Shown here piece after piece: positions 17,547 through 27,196 of a stretch of DNA of 64,000 nucleotides. The DNA lies in contig CAJYWN010000009.1 in assembly GCA_913778275.1 (NCBI GenBank), positions 1 to 64,000 of the forward strand, given 5' to 3'. A model generated the notes under the pieces. The model saw only the letters and a program-made list of their open reading frames with translations, was not told the origin of the DNA and did not search any database. A program made the translations under genes and the position numbers. The stretch is from an uncultured Chryseobacterium sp. Its GTDB lineage: Bacteria; Bacteroidota; Bacteroidia; Flavobacteriales; Weeksellaceae. Within the stretch, counting starts at the first letter, position 1; every line of letters starts with the position of its first letter.

Positions 17547-20468
17547 ATGAAGAAACTAACAATGGGTGTTCTTGCATCCGTACTGTCGTCGTCTTTAGCC
17601 ATAGCACAAGCGCAGCAAAAGAATGATACAGTAAGGACGCAAGACATCGAAGGTGTGGTGGTGACCGCACTGGGAATCAAAAGAGAAAAAAAGGCACTAG
17701 GCTACGCGGCACAAGAAATTAAAGGAGATTTAATCTCTGACGCTGGTCAAACAAACGCTGTAAGTTCATTATCAGGAAATGTTGCAGGGGTGCAGGTAAC
17801 GGCCCCAAGTACCATGGGAGGATCTACAAGGATTACTATGCGCGGTATTAGCTCTTTAACCGGTGAGAATAGACCATTAATTATTGTTGACGGTGTACCA
17901 CTGGATAATTCCAACGTTAATGATGTTGATACTCAGAGGGGTGCAGGAGGAAGAGACTATGGGGATGCTTCTTTTGATATAAATCCCGACGATATAGAAA
18001 GTGTTACTGTATTGAAAGGTGGTCCTGCAGCAGCATTGTATGGGTCCAGGGCAGGTAACGGAGCTATAATATATACAACAAAGTCAGCTAAGAAAGGTCG
18101 GACCGATATACAACTAAATACGGGTGTTGCATTTGAAAGTATATATATCAGACCACGTTTACAAAATCTATATGGAGGAGGGTACTCTGATACATTACCA
18201 ACAGCTACAATAAATGGTCAAACTTATAATATTCAGGAATACGAAACAGATGCATCATGGGGACCAAAATATGATCCAAACCTAATGTATTTACCATGGT
18301 ATGCTTTCGATCCTGAATTTTCAAATGATTATTTAAAACCAGTTCCTTGGGTTGCTCCTAAAAAAGATGTAGATTCATTCTTTAATACTGGTGTTACCTA
18401 TACTAATAATTTTTCAGTAGCAAAATCTTTTGGAGATACCAATATTAGGTTATCATATACAAATACAAATATTTTTGGTATCGTACCTACATCAAAAGTT
18501 AAAAAAGATAATTTTAATGTTAATTTAAACACTAAACTATCCGATAACTTAAAGGCAGACGCAATTATAAACTATGTTCATACAGAAGGTTTCAATAGAC
18601 CTGAAGTAGGCTATGGAGATAATTCGGTTGCTCAGAAATTTTATCAGTTCGGGCAAAGAAACTTAGATTTTAGTAAGCTTAAGGATTATAAGTTGGCAGA
18701 TGGAAGTCAGAGAACTTGGAATAGGACTGCTTATGATGATCCGACACCATTATACTCCGATAATCCATATTGGACGATAAATGAAAATACATCCGCAGAC
18801 TCAAGACAACGTTTTTTTGGAAATGCAGGATTAACATATAATTTCAATAAAAATTTCTTTATTGTGGGTAAAGTATATGGAGATGTTTACTCACAAAATA
18901 TAAGCTCAAGAGTAGCAGTTGGTTCTCAGGCAATTTCGAACTTTACTTTACAGAAAAGAAATGTTTCTGAATTTAATTATGAAGGCCGTGCTCATTATAA
19001 TAATAATTTTGGAGAATTCAGTTTAAACTCTTTTATAGGATTTAATTATAGAGATAATAAACTTAGCTGGTTGAATGGTACAACGGTAGGAGGTTTAGTT
19101 ATTCCAGGATTATACAACTTAAATAATGGTGTAGAAAATTCTCTAGCATCAAACTATGAATCACATGCGGCTGTAAAAAGTATATTTGGCTCTGTTTCTT
19201 TAGGGTATAAAGATATGTTGTTTCTAGAGGCTACAGGAAGGAATGATTGGTATTCTATGTTAAATGATAGTGGTTTTTATCCTTCTGTTACAGGAAGTTT
19301 TGTTTTTTCTAATGTATTAAATGCAGATTGGCTTTCTTTTGGAAAAGTAAGAGCTGGATGGTCTAGTATCGCTCAGGGAACTCTTCCTTATGCAAGAGAA
19401 ACATACGTAAGTTTTGGTTCACCGTTTAATGGGGCTCCGCAATATTCTAACCCTAATACAGCTGCTAATCCAGATATTAAGCCTGAACTTAAAATTACTC
19501 AGGAAATAGGTCTGGAAGCCAGATTCCTGAGAAATAGAATAGGATTTGATGTAACATATTATCATACTAAATCAAAAGATTTAATTATTCCGGTACCAAT
19601 TGATCCTGCTACAGGTTATCTGTATAAAACAATTAATGCTGGTGAGATGACGAATAAGGGAATTGAAGCAGTTGTTACAGTAACTCCGGTGAGAAATGAT
19701 AATTTCTCTTGGGACTTAACCTGGAATTTTGCAAGAAACAGAAATAAATTGGTAAATCTTTATCAGGATTTGCAAAATTATGTACTTACCAATGCTCCAT
19801 TCAGAGCTCAGCTTGTTGCTCAAGTAGGACAGGCCTATGGCTCTATTCTTGGAACCGATTATGTTTACGATGCGAATGGTAATAGAGTAGTTGATGAAAA
19901 TGGTTTCTATAAAGCTTCTGAAATAAAATCCTTAGGATCAGTATTACCAGATTATAATATGGGGTTCAGGAATACATTAAGGTATAAGTCATTAAGCTTA
20001 TCATTTCTTATTGATATTCAACAAGGAGGTAAGTATTTTTCAACAACTCATATGTGGGGAATGTATTCAGGAATGTTAGAGGAATCTGCTTTAGGTGGAA
20101 ATAGAGAGGCAGGAGTTATTCTTGATGGTGTTAAAGAAGACGGAACAAGAAACGATATCCTTTTGGACGCTCCAACATGGGGAGGTACCTATTACAACAC
20201 AGTTGACGCTCAAAATGTTTTTGATGCCAGCTATATCAAATTGAGAGATGTTACTTTAGGGTATGATTTGCCAAAATCAATTATCGGAAATAAAATCCAA
20301 GGGATTAGAATTTCGGCATTTGCCAGAAATCTTTTCGCGTGGAATCTCGCAAATAAAGGGATTGATCCTGAGAATACATCTTATGGTTCAGGAAATATAC
20401 AGGGGTTAGAAGGAGGATCGCTTCCGTCAACACGAACCTATGGGATCAATGTTAACTTTAAATTTTAA
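17547..20468 (+). CDS. SusC/RagA-type TonB-dependent outer membrane transporter
   Basis: It is the outer membrane channel of a SusCD nutrient-uptake pair, powered by TonB. The 973-residue protein has a signal peptide (to about residue 22), then directly the start of the plug domain (EGVVVTALGIKREKKALGYA is the SusC signature) with VDGVPLDN and GGPAAALYGSRAGNGAIIYTT, and the C-terminal barrel ending in a phenylalanine (FKF). The usual carboxypeptidase-like domain between signal peptide and plug is missing. No sugar-degrading genes lie nearby, so the substrate is unknown. The middle of the gene is more AT-rich than its neighbours. Confidence 0.93.
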   Translation: MKKLTMGVLASVLSSSLAIAQAQQKNDTVRTQDIEGVVVTALGIKREKKALGYAAQEIKGDLISDAGQTNAVSSLSGNVAGVQVTAPSTMGGSTRITMRGISSLTGENRPLIIVDGVPLDNSNVNDVDTQRGAGGRDYGDASFDINPDDIESVTVLKGGPAAALYGSRAGNGAIIYTTKSAKKGRTDIQLNTGVAFESIYIRPRLQNLYGGGYSDTLPTATINGQTYNIQEYETDASWGPKYDPNLMYLPWYAFDPEFSNDYLKPVPWVAPKKDVDSFFNTGVTYTNNFSVAKSFGDTNIRLSYTNTNIFGIVPTSKVKKDNFNVNLNTKLSDNLKADAIINYVHTEGFNRPEVGYGDNSVAQKFYQFGQRNLDFSKLKDYKLADGSQRTWNRTAYDDPTPLYSDNPYWTINENTSADSRQRFFGNAGLTYNFNKNFFIVGKVYGDVYSQNISSRVAVGSQAISNFTLQKRNVSEFNYEGRAHYNNNFGEFSLNSFIGFNYRDNKLSWLNGTTVGGLVIPGLYNLNNGVENSLASNYESHAAVKSIFGSVSLGYKDMLFLEATGRNDWYSMLNDSGFYPSVTGSFVFSNVLNADWLSFGKVRAGWSSIAQGTLPYARETYVSFGSPFNGAPQYSNPNTAANPDIKPELKITQEIGLEARFLRNRIGFDVTYYHTKSKDLIIPVPIDPATGYLYKTINAGEMTNKGIEAVVTVTPVRNDNFSWDLTWNFARNRNKLVNLYQDLQNYVLTNAPFRAQLVAQVGQAYGSILGTDYVYDANGNRVVDENGFYKASEIKSLGSVLPDYNMGFRNTLRYKSLSLSFLIDIQQGGKYFSTTHMWGMYSGMLEESALGGNREAGVILDGVKEDGTRNDILLDAPTWGGTYYNTVDAQNVFDASYIKLRDVTLGYDLPKSIIGNKIQGIRISAFARNLFAWNLANKGIDPENTSYGSGNIQGLEGGSLPSTRTYGINVNFKF

Positions 20469-22036
20469 TGAAAATGAAAAAAATAGTTTTAATATTATCT
20501 GTCTTTACAACAGCCTTATTATTGAATAGCTGTTCAGATAAGTTTGATGAAATAGATATAAATCCAAACTCAACAAGTAAACCTCTTACTTACGGTTTAT
20601 TTAATAGTGCAAACAAAGAGTTAACGGATAATACAAGAGATGAGTGGCAGTCTGGGAGAATGACATTACCTTGGGTGCAATATTCGGCGCAACGGGCTTA
20701 TACAGAGGAGGATAGGTATCAATATAGGTTAACGACCGGAGCATCATTATGGAGCTTTTCTTATCGGGTTGCTCAGGATTACAAAACCATTATTGATCTG
20801 AATACGGATCCCGACACAAAAGTTCAAATGAGTGCTTATGGTCCTACGCAAAATCAAATTGCTGCTGCAAGAGTTATGCTTTCATATACGTTCCTTACGT
20901 TGGTTGATTCTTTTGGAGATGTACCTTATTATTCGTATGGAAATCAGGATCCTGATTTTCAGGCTTTAAATGTAAATGGTCAATTGCAGCCTAAATTTGC
21001 CAGTCAACAAAAAATTTACGCAGATATTTTGAAAGAGCTAAAAGAAGCTTCTGAAATGATAGATGTAAACAAAGTTGTTTTTACACAGGGAGATGTTCTG
21101 TTTGGTTCCGGACAAAAACTTAAAAGATTCGCTAACTCTTTACGATTAAGAGTAGCAACAAGGGTGAAAAATGTGGTTCCAGGTGCTCCTGCACACATTA
21201 CAGATGCAATAGCTTCTGGAGTAATGCAGTCTAATGATGACAATGTAGGAGTAAAATATGAAAATAATCTGATAAATCCTTCTCCTATGTACAATAGCTT
21301 CAGAACAAGATCAGATTTCGCAATTTCTAAGACATTTGTAGATCTGCTAAAGGGAAATGCCGGTAATTTTGATTTAGACCCAAGGCTGTTTAAATTTGCT
21401 ACACCAAAAGGAGTAAATAAATCATTAATCCTTGATGGAACTTCTCCCGAATCCACTGATCCAAACGATTTCAATGGAATGCCTTATGGAATTCCAAGTT
21501 CGGTCGCTCCAAGTCAGGCACCTACATCAAATTTTTTCAGCAAGAATATCTTAAAGCCTGATTATACCGAAATTTTAATGGAATATTCAGAGGTTGAATT
21601 TTTACTAAGTGAGGCAAACGGATGGTCTCAAACTAACTATGTAAATGGCGTAAGAGCTTCTATGGAAAAGTGGCAGGTAAATACAGCAGATATTAATACT
21701 TATATTTCTTCATTACCTGCTGCATCTAAAGAGAATGTTCTTACTCAAAAATATATAGCATTATTTATGCAACCTTACGAAGCATGGGCTGAATATAGAA
21801 GAACCGGTTTTCCTAATACTCTTTTATTGCCAGGACAGACTGGAACCTTGAATGTTGCATCAGGTGGAAGTACCACTTATACTTTTACATCTTTAATTGC
21901 AGGATTGACAGATTTACCAAATAGATTATTTTACCCAACAACTGTTCAAACTTTGAATACCGCTAATTATCAGGCTGCATCAACAGCAATTGGGGGTGAT
22001 AAAATGAACACAAAATTAATTTGGGATACAAATTAA
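20468..22036 (+). CDS. SusD/RagB-type nutrient-binding lipoprotein
   Basis: This surface lipoprotein forms the lid on the SusC channel. The 522-residue protein has a lipobox with C22 (LLNSCSD), then DKFDEIDINPN, typical of the SusD-like SusD_2 group, and TPR-like helices. It starts one base before the SusC stop ends (shared A of TAATG), so translation is coupled. A terminator follows. The cargo cannot be deduced. Confidence 0.9.
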   Translation: MKMKKIVLILSVFTTALLLNSCSDKFDEIDINPNSTSKPLTYGLFNSANKELTDNTRDEWQSGRMTLPWVQYSAQRAYTEEDRYQYRLTTGASLWSFSYRVAQDYKTIIDLNTDPDTKVQMSAYGPTQNQIAAARVMLSYTFLTLVDSFGDVPYYSYGNQDPDFQALNVNGQLQPKFASQQKIYADILKELKEASEMIDVNKVVFTQGDVLFGSGQKLKRFANSLRLRVATRVKNVVPGAPAHITDAIASGVMQSNDDNVGVKYENNLINPSPMYNSFRTRSDFAISKTFVDLLKGNAGNFDLDPRLFKFATPKGVNKSLILDGTSPESTDPNDFNGMPYGIPSSVAPSQAPTSNFFSKNILKPDYTEILMEYSEVEFLLSEANGWSQTNYVNGVRASMEKWQVNTADINTYISSLPAASKENVLTQKYIALFMQPYEAWAEYRRTGFPNTLLLPGQTGTLNVASGGSTTYTFTSLIAGLTDLPNRLFYPTTVQTLNTANYQAASTAIGGDKMNTKLIWDTN

Positions 22037-22070
22037 ATTTCAAGCACATTAGTTAACATTCATATTTAAT

Positions 22071-22093
22071 CCGCCTTTCGGGGCGGTTTTTTT
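22071..22093 (+). terminator. Terminator after the SusCD pair
   Basis: CCGCC and GGCGG around a TTTCGG loop, followed by eight T bases, form a standard terminator, 34 bases past the SusD stop. Confidence 0.9.
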
Positions 22094-22099
22094 ATTTCG

Positions 22100-22107
22100 T
22101 ATATTTG
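22100..22107 (+). promoter_or_regulatory. argS -7 promoter element
   Basis: TATATTTG matches TAnnTTTG immediately after the SusCD terminator and 41 bases before the argS ATG. Confidence 0.6.
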
Positions 22108-22148
22108 CATGTCGGAATAATAATGGCAAGTGCTTTAAATAACAGATA

Positions 22149-23909
22149 ATGAATATTAAAAACATAATTGAACAAAAACTTCAGGAGGTGATCCTTAATG
22201 TCTACCAATTGAAAGACATTACGCTGGAAGTTCAGGAGAATAAAACAGAATTTGAAGGCGATTTTACGATCGTCACCTTTCCATTGGTGAAACTGCTTAA
22301 AAAAAATCCGGAAACCATCGGAACAGAACTGGGACATACTTTAACGGAGCAAACCGACCTGCTGGAAAGCTTCAATGTAGTAAAAGGTTTCCTGAATATT
22401 AAAGTCAAAAACCAACTTTTTATAGATAACTTCATTGCTCTGGCTCAAAATTTTAATACCATAGTAAAGAAGGATGCCACGGTAATGGTAGAGTATTCTT
22501 CGCCAAACACCAATAAACCTCTTCACCTCGGACATATAAGAAACAACCTGCTTGGCTTTTCTGTTGCTCAGATCCTTGCAGAGGCCGGATATGACGTTGT
22601 TAAAACGCAGATTATTAACGACAGAGGAATTCACATCTGCAAATCAATGTTGGCGTGGGAAAAATTCGGAAACGGGGAAACACCGGAAACTACAGGCATC
22701 AAAGGTGATAAATTCGTAGGGAATTATTATGTGAAATTTGATCAGGAATATAAAAAAGAAATCGCTGAATTGGTTGCTCAGGGAGTTTCCGAAGATCAGG
22801 CTAAAAAAGAGACGCCTTTGATCAAAGAAGCCAAAAAAATGCTTCTCGACTGGGAAAATGGAGACGAGCATGTTAGAAACCTATGGAATGAAATGAATTC
22901 ATGGGTCTATAAAGGCTTTGCTGAAACATACAAAAGACTGGGCGTAGAATTTGATCAGGTTCAGTATGAAAGCAATACATACATTTTAGGGAAAGATCTT
23001 ATTCAGGAAGGATTGGATAAGGGAGTTCTGTACCAGAAAGAAGATGGCTCAGTATGGTGCGACCTGACGGATGAAGGTCTTGATCAGAAATTACTGCTGC
23101 GTTCGGACGGGACTTCGGTATACATGACCCAGGATTTGGGAACGGCGGTGGAGCGTTTTAAACAGAACGATATTCAGAAATTAATTTATACCGTTGGAAA
23201 CGAGCAGGATTATCATTTCCAGGTATTATTTAAAATTTTAGGAAAGCTGGGATATTCATGGGCAGATCAACTTTATCATTTATCTTATGGAATGGTTGAG
23301 CTTCCGAACGGTAAAATGAAATCCCGTGAAGGAACGGTAGTAGATGCAGATGATCTGATGCAGGAAATGCACGATATTGCAAAAGCGGCCGCAGAAGAGC
23401 TTGGAAAACTGGAAAATTTAACGGAAGAAGAAAAAGCAGCCAACTACGAACATGTAGGAATGGGAGCTTTGAAATATTTTATGCTGAAAGTTGACCCGAA
23501 GAAAAAAATGCTCTTCAATCCGGAAGAAAGTATCGACTTCAACGGAAATACAGGGCCATTTATTCAATATACTTTTGCCCGCATCCAGTCTTTATTGGTT
23601 AAAGCAAATTTTGAATTTAAAGAAGTTCAAAACGTTCAGCTGAATGAATTTGAAAAAGCAGTGGTTATGCAGCTGGCCAATTATAAAACGGTCGTTGAAA
23701 AAGCAGCAGAAGTGCTGAGTCCCGCACTGATTGCCAATTATGTTTATGAGCTCGTGAAAACATACAACTCTTTCTATCAAAGCAATCCGATTGTAAATCA
23801 TGAAGATGAAAATGTAAAGCAGATCAGATTAAATCTGTCTGATCTTACAGCGAAAACCATAAGAAAATCTTTACATTTACTGGGAATAGAAACCGTAAAC
23901 AGAATGTAA
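22149..23909 (+). CDS. argS: Arginyl-tRNA synthetase
   Basis: The enzyme charges tRNA-Arg with arginine. The 586-residue class I synthetase has the N-terminal additional domain, the HIGH-type signature HLGHIRNN (about residue 126) after SSPNTNKP, the KMSK-like segment KMKSREGT (about 387), and the C-terminal anticodon domain starting near FNGNTGPFIQY. Length is normal. It is a single-gene unit with its own promoter and terminator. Confidence 0.97.
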   Translation: MNIKNIIEQKLQEVILNVYQLKDITLEVQENKTEFEGDFTIVTFPLVKLLKKNPETIGTELGHTLTEQTDLLESFNVVKGFLNIKVKNQLFIDNFIALAQNFNTIVKKDATVMVEYSSPNTNKPLHLGHIRNNLLGFSVAQILAEAGYDVVKTQIINDRGIHICKSMLAWEKFGNGETPETTGIKGDKFVGNYYVKFDQEYKKEIAELVAQGVSEDQAKKETPLIKEAKKMLLDWENGDEHVRNLWNEMNSWVYKGFAETYKRLGVEFDQVQYESNTYILGKDLIQEGLDKGVLYQKEDGSVWCDLTDEGLDQKLLLRSDGTSVYMTQDLGTAVERFKQNDIQKLIYTVGNEQDYHFQVLFKILGKLGYSWADQLYHLSYGMVELPNGKMKSREGTVVDADDLMQEMHDIAKAAAEELGKLENLTEEEKAANYEHVGMGALKYFMLKVDPKKKMLFNPEESIDFNGNTGPFIQYTFARIQSLLVKANFEFKEVQNVQLNEFEKAVVMQLANYKTVVEKAAEVLSPALIANYVYELVKTYNSFYQSNPIVNHEDENVKQIRLNLSDLTAKTIRKSLHLLGIETVNRM

Positions 23910-23943
23910 AAAAACCCTTCAGCAGATGCTGAAGGGTTTTTTA
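23910..23943 (+). terminator. Bidirectional terminator between argS and yihY
   Basis: AAACCCTTCAGC and GCTGAAGGGTTT form a strong hairpin with an AGAT loop, with T runs on both strands. It ends argS and reaches into the last codons of the convergent yihY gene. Confidence 0.9.
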
Positions 23944-24861
23944 TGATTTATTTTGAAGACTGTCTTCATATAATTTAGCATCACTCCATTTCGCATGTTT
24001 GGAAGGAATGATTTTATAGCCTCTTTTATAAGCATATATCTTGGTAAACTCGGCTCCGAAGAAAACCAGCATGCATGAATAATTAATCCACATCATAATC
24101 AGGATAACCGTTCCCGCGGCACCGAATGCCGAGGTCGGCTTTGCAGTTCCGAAATACAGGCTCAGTAAAAATTTTCCCAGCGTAAATAAAATGGTTGTAA
24201 GGAAAGCGCCTCTCCATACAGGTTTCCAACTGATTTCCACATCAGGAAGAACTTTAAACATAAGGGCAAACAGAATCATGATTACCACAAACCCGATGAG
24301 ATAATTTATCAATTCCACCAGCATATACGTTTCCAATCCGAAATACCGCGTAATCCAGTCATTAAGAAGGCTTATCAAAGAAGAAAGCACCATGGTGATC
24401 ATCAGCAAAAATCCTAAAATCAGGATCATTCCCAGTGAATTGGCCCGGTCCAATAGAAACTTAACAAAAGCCTTTTTAGGAGCAGGCTGCACGTCCCAAA
24501 GATTGTTCAGCGAACGCTGAAGCTGAAAAAATAAGGTGGTGGAACCGAATACCAACGAACCGATTCCAATAATTTTCATAAAAATATTTTCCTTATCAAT
24601 CAGCGCACCGGCAATCATATCCTGAACACTCTTGGCAGCATCCTGTCCCATAATACCACTGATCTGACTGGTAATCTGTCCGCGTATCGCTTCTTCACCA
24701 AAGAAATTACCGGCGATCCAGATAATAATGATCAGCAGACCCGGAATAGAAAAAATAGCATAATAGGCCAGACTTGCCGAATCATTCGATGCAGAAGATT
24801 CATTCCATTTTTTAAATGTTTCGCGCAGTGCTTCCCAGAAAAATTTTATTCGTTGTACCAT
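23941..24861 (-). CDS. YihY/BrkB family inner membrane protein
   Basis: The 306-residue protein has about six hydrophobic segments and the family motifs ASLAYYAIFSIPGLL near the start, and YLIGFVVIMILFALMFKVLPD. The molecular role of the family is unsettled. It is the third gene of the tamB-tamL-yihY run, 10 bases downstream of tamL, so it may share a role in envelope maintenance, which is inference. Confidence 0.9.
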   Translation of the reverse strand: MVQRIKFFWEALRETFKKWNESSASNDSASLAYYAIFSIPGLLIIIIWIAGNFFGEEAIRGQITSQISGIMGQDAAKSVQDMIAGALIDKENIFMKIIGIGSLVFGSTTLFFQLQRSLNNLWDVQPAPKKAFVKFLLDRANSLGMILILGFLLMITMVLSSLISLLNDWITRYFGLETYMLVELINYLIGFVVIMILFALMFKVLPDVEISWKPVWRGAFLTTILFTLGKFLLSLYFGTAKPTSAFGAAGTVILIMMWINYSCMLVFFGAEFTKIYAYKRGYKIIPSKHAKWSDAKLYEDSLQNKS

Positions 24862-24871
24862 GTATCAAAAT

Positions 24872-27196
24872 TTAGAAAGGATACCCAATCGCAATATTCA
24901 GAATCAGGTTGTCTCTTCGCCAGCCTGAATCTCCGAAATTAATCTTATCAAAAGTCCATCGGTCGCCTCTTTCATAATAAGGCACTCTCAATGGCATTGC
25001 GAGGTCGAGTCTCAGAATTAAGATAGAGAAATCAAGTCTCAGACCAACTCCGGCTCCTACGGCAATTTCACTTAAAAATTCTTTTGAAAATTTGGCTCCG
25101 GGTCTCGTAGTATCTTCATTTACAAGCCATACGTTTCCGGCATCCGCAAAGACAGCTACATTTAAAAATTTATATAAATTCGCTCTGTATTCTGCATTCA
25201 GCTCCAGCTTTATGTCTCCCGACTGGTCAAAATAATATCCGGATTTAATTGTTCGGGGATCAAAACTTCCCGGGCCTAATGTTCTCGCACGGAATGCTCT
25301 TACACTGTTGCTTCCCCCGGAAAAAAACTGCCTGGAGAAAGGAATATGCTCGGAATTTCCGTAAGGATAGGCAAGTCCGGCGATAGCCCGCGTTGCCAGT
25401 GAAGTTTTTTCGTTGAATTTATGATAAAACCTAAAGTCATTCTCAATCTTAGCGTATTGGCTGAAAGGTACTCCGAAAATACTCTTCTCTTTGCCTTTCT
25501 TTACATTCGCACCGGTCAGTAAGCCTGTAATATTCCCTGCCAGATCAAGTGTTCCTTTATAATAAATTGTATTCGGTTTAGGCAACATGGTGTTGGTATA
25601 GGTATAAGAATACGTAGGACCAAAAATAAGCTGTTTTTCAACAACTCTTTGCATCGCTTCGTTATCGGCAGATATTTCAGTATATAGTGGAGTGACATTA
25701 GCCGGAGAAACATAGGTGATATCCAGGATTTTCAGGTCGTGTTCCTTTCTTGCATTTTCTTTCCAGACATATCCGAAGGAACCGCTGAAGGTATTAAGGG
25801 TATAATATTCCGTACGGTTCTGGAATTCATAACCTAATGTAATATTGGTTCTTGGAACAAATGCACTCGACGAATTAAACCGGAAAGGCGCCACAATTCT
25901 TGGAATGGAAAGCTGCACATTCGATCCTGCCCTGAAAATATTTTTGGCATTTTCCGGTCCACCGATCTGCACATCAAACGCACCATACACTGATGCCTTG
26001 AACTGTTCCGCACCTCTGAAAAAATTTCGGTGTGTCCAGTTGAGGTTCAGCTCACTTCCTGCATAGTTGGCGGAATTGGTTCTTCCCAGTGCTTCCAGAC
26101 GAAGCGATTGTAGTTCTCGCGGAGTTAATAAATAATAGGCATCAAACCTGTGCTGTAACGAATCTGAAATAACGAATTCATTTTTTACAAACTTAAATAC
26201 GCCTAAACTGATGAGCCTGTTCAACGTAAGGTTATGATTGGTGCGGTTATAAAGATCTCCTCTTTTAAAATATAAAGCCCTGTCAAAAATTCTGGGCTTA
26301 AATTTATGTTCAGGATCGATAACATAGATGTCTTCATGCGCATACTTCTGAAGCGAATCCGGATTCATCGGAACACTGTATTTTCCGTTTTTTACATCCC
26401 GGATGTTATAATTCGGGAAAACTACCACCTTATCAATACTGAATTGCTGAGTTGAAAGATCCGGAGTGTTGTCCTTCAGCTTTACATTAAGCTCCACTTT
26501 ATGATTTTTACTGACGGTACTGTCTGCCTGAACAATAATATTGTCGGGATGGAAATAATAAAACCCGCGTTCCTTCAGTCCGTTATCAATTCGTTCTCTT
26601 TCAGATTTTATCACATCAAGGTCGAAAGGCTGCCCTTTTTTTAGAAAAGTTTTATCCGTAAGATTCTGGATTTCACGATTTACCAATGTAGAATCCTGCT
26701 GAAATTTAACATCGCTGATCAGGTATCTTGCTCCGGGGCGCAATGTATAAATGACTTTCGCTTTTTTATTATGGGAAATCGTATCATACGTAGCATCAGC
26801 ATTAAAATATCCTTTGTTTTCAGAATAATTTTCAATGATATCTTTATTAAATTCACGGTCTACATCACCTAGAAGAACGGGCTTTTCCCCAACCTTATAC
26901 TTCAGCCAGTAATTGAAGCCTTTTTCTTTTTTAGGCTCTCTGGCTATATTGTAGAAGAAAAGTTTTGGCCTTAATCCTAAAAAGCTGGAATTCGGTTTGG
27001 GAGTAAGGTTTTCTTCGAGGGCAGCTTTAAGATCCTTTTTTTCTTTTTTGGAAATCGTATCATTTTCGATCTTGATTTCTGCTCCCGTGTACAGCATTTC
27101 GCCATCTTTCAGGTATCTCGTATTGCACGAAACTACGGCAGAAGCCATTCCGAATGTTAATGCATATTTGAAGTAGGTATGATAATTTTTTTTCAT
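24872..27196 (-). CDS. TamL: lipoprotein BamA/TamA-family outer membrane protein
   Basis: The 774-residue protein has a lipobox with C24 (SAVVSC), POTRA-type repeats in the first half, and a C-terminal Omp85 beta-barrel (GSNSVRAFRARTLGPGSF contains the conserved RGF-like turn as FRAR). It is the Bacteroidota counterpart of TamA and is lipidated, known as TamL. With TamB it is thought to move proteins or phospholipids between the membranes. The start follows the tamB stop directly. Confidence 0.88.
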   Translation of the reverse strand: MKKNYHTYFKYALTFGMASAVVSCNTRYLKDGEMLYTGAEIKIENDTISKKEKKDLKAALEENLTPKPNSSFLGLRPKLFFYNIAREPKKEKGFNYWLKYKVGEKPVLLGDVDREFNKDIIENYSENKGYFNADATYDTISHNKKAKVIYTLRPGARYLISDVKFQQDSTLVNREIQNLTDKTFLKKGQPFDLDVIKSERERIDNGLKERGFYYFHPDNIIVQADSTVSKNHKVELNVKLKDNTPDLSTQQFSIDKVVVFPNYNIRDVKNGKYSVPMNPDSLQKYAHEDIYVIDPEHKFKPRIFDRALYFKRGDLYNRTNHNLTLNRLISLGVFKFVKNEFVISDSLQHRFDAYYLLTPRELQSLRLEALGRTNSANYAGSELNLNWTHRNFFRGAEQFKASVYGAFDVQIGGPENAKNIFRAGSNVQLSIPRIVAPFRFNSSSAFVPRTNITLGYEFQNRTEYYTLNTFSGSFGYVWKENARKEHDLKILDITYVSPANVTPLYTEISADNEAMQRVVEKQLIFGPTYSYTYTNTMLPKPNTIYYKGTLDLAGNITGLLTGANVKKGKEKSIFGVPFSQYAKIENDFRFYHKFNEKTSLATRAIAGLAYPYGNSEHIPFSRQFFSGGSNSVRAFRARTLGPGSFDPRTIKSGYYFDQSGDIKLELNAEYRANLYKFLNVAVFADAGNVWLVNEDTTRPGAKFSKEFLSEIAVGAGVGLRLDFSILILRLDLAMPLRVPYYERGDRWTFDKINFGDSGWRRDNLILNIAIGYPF

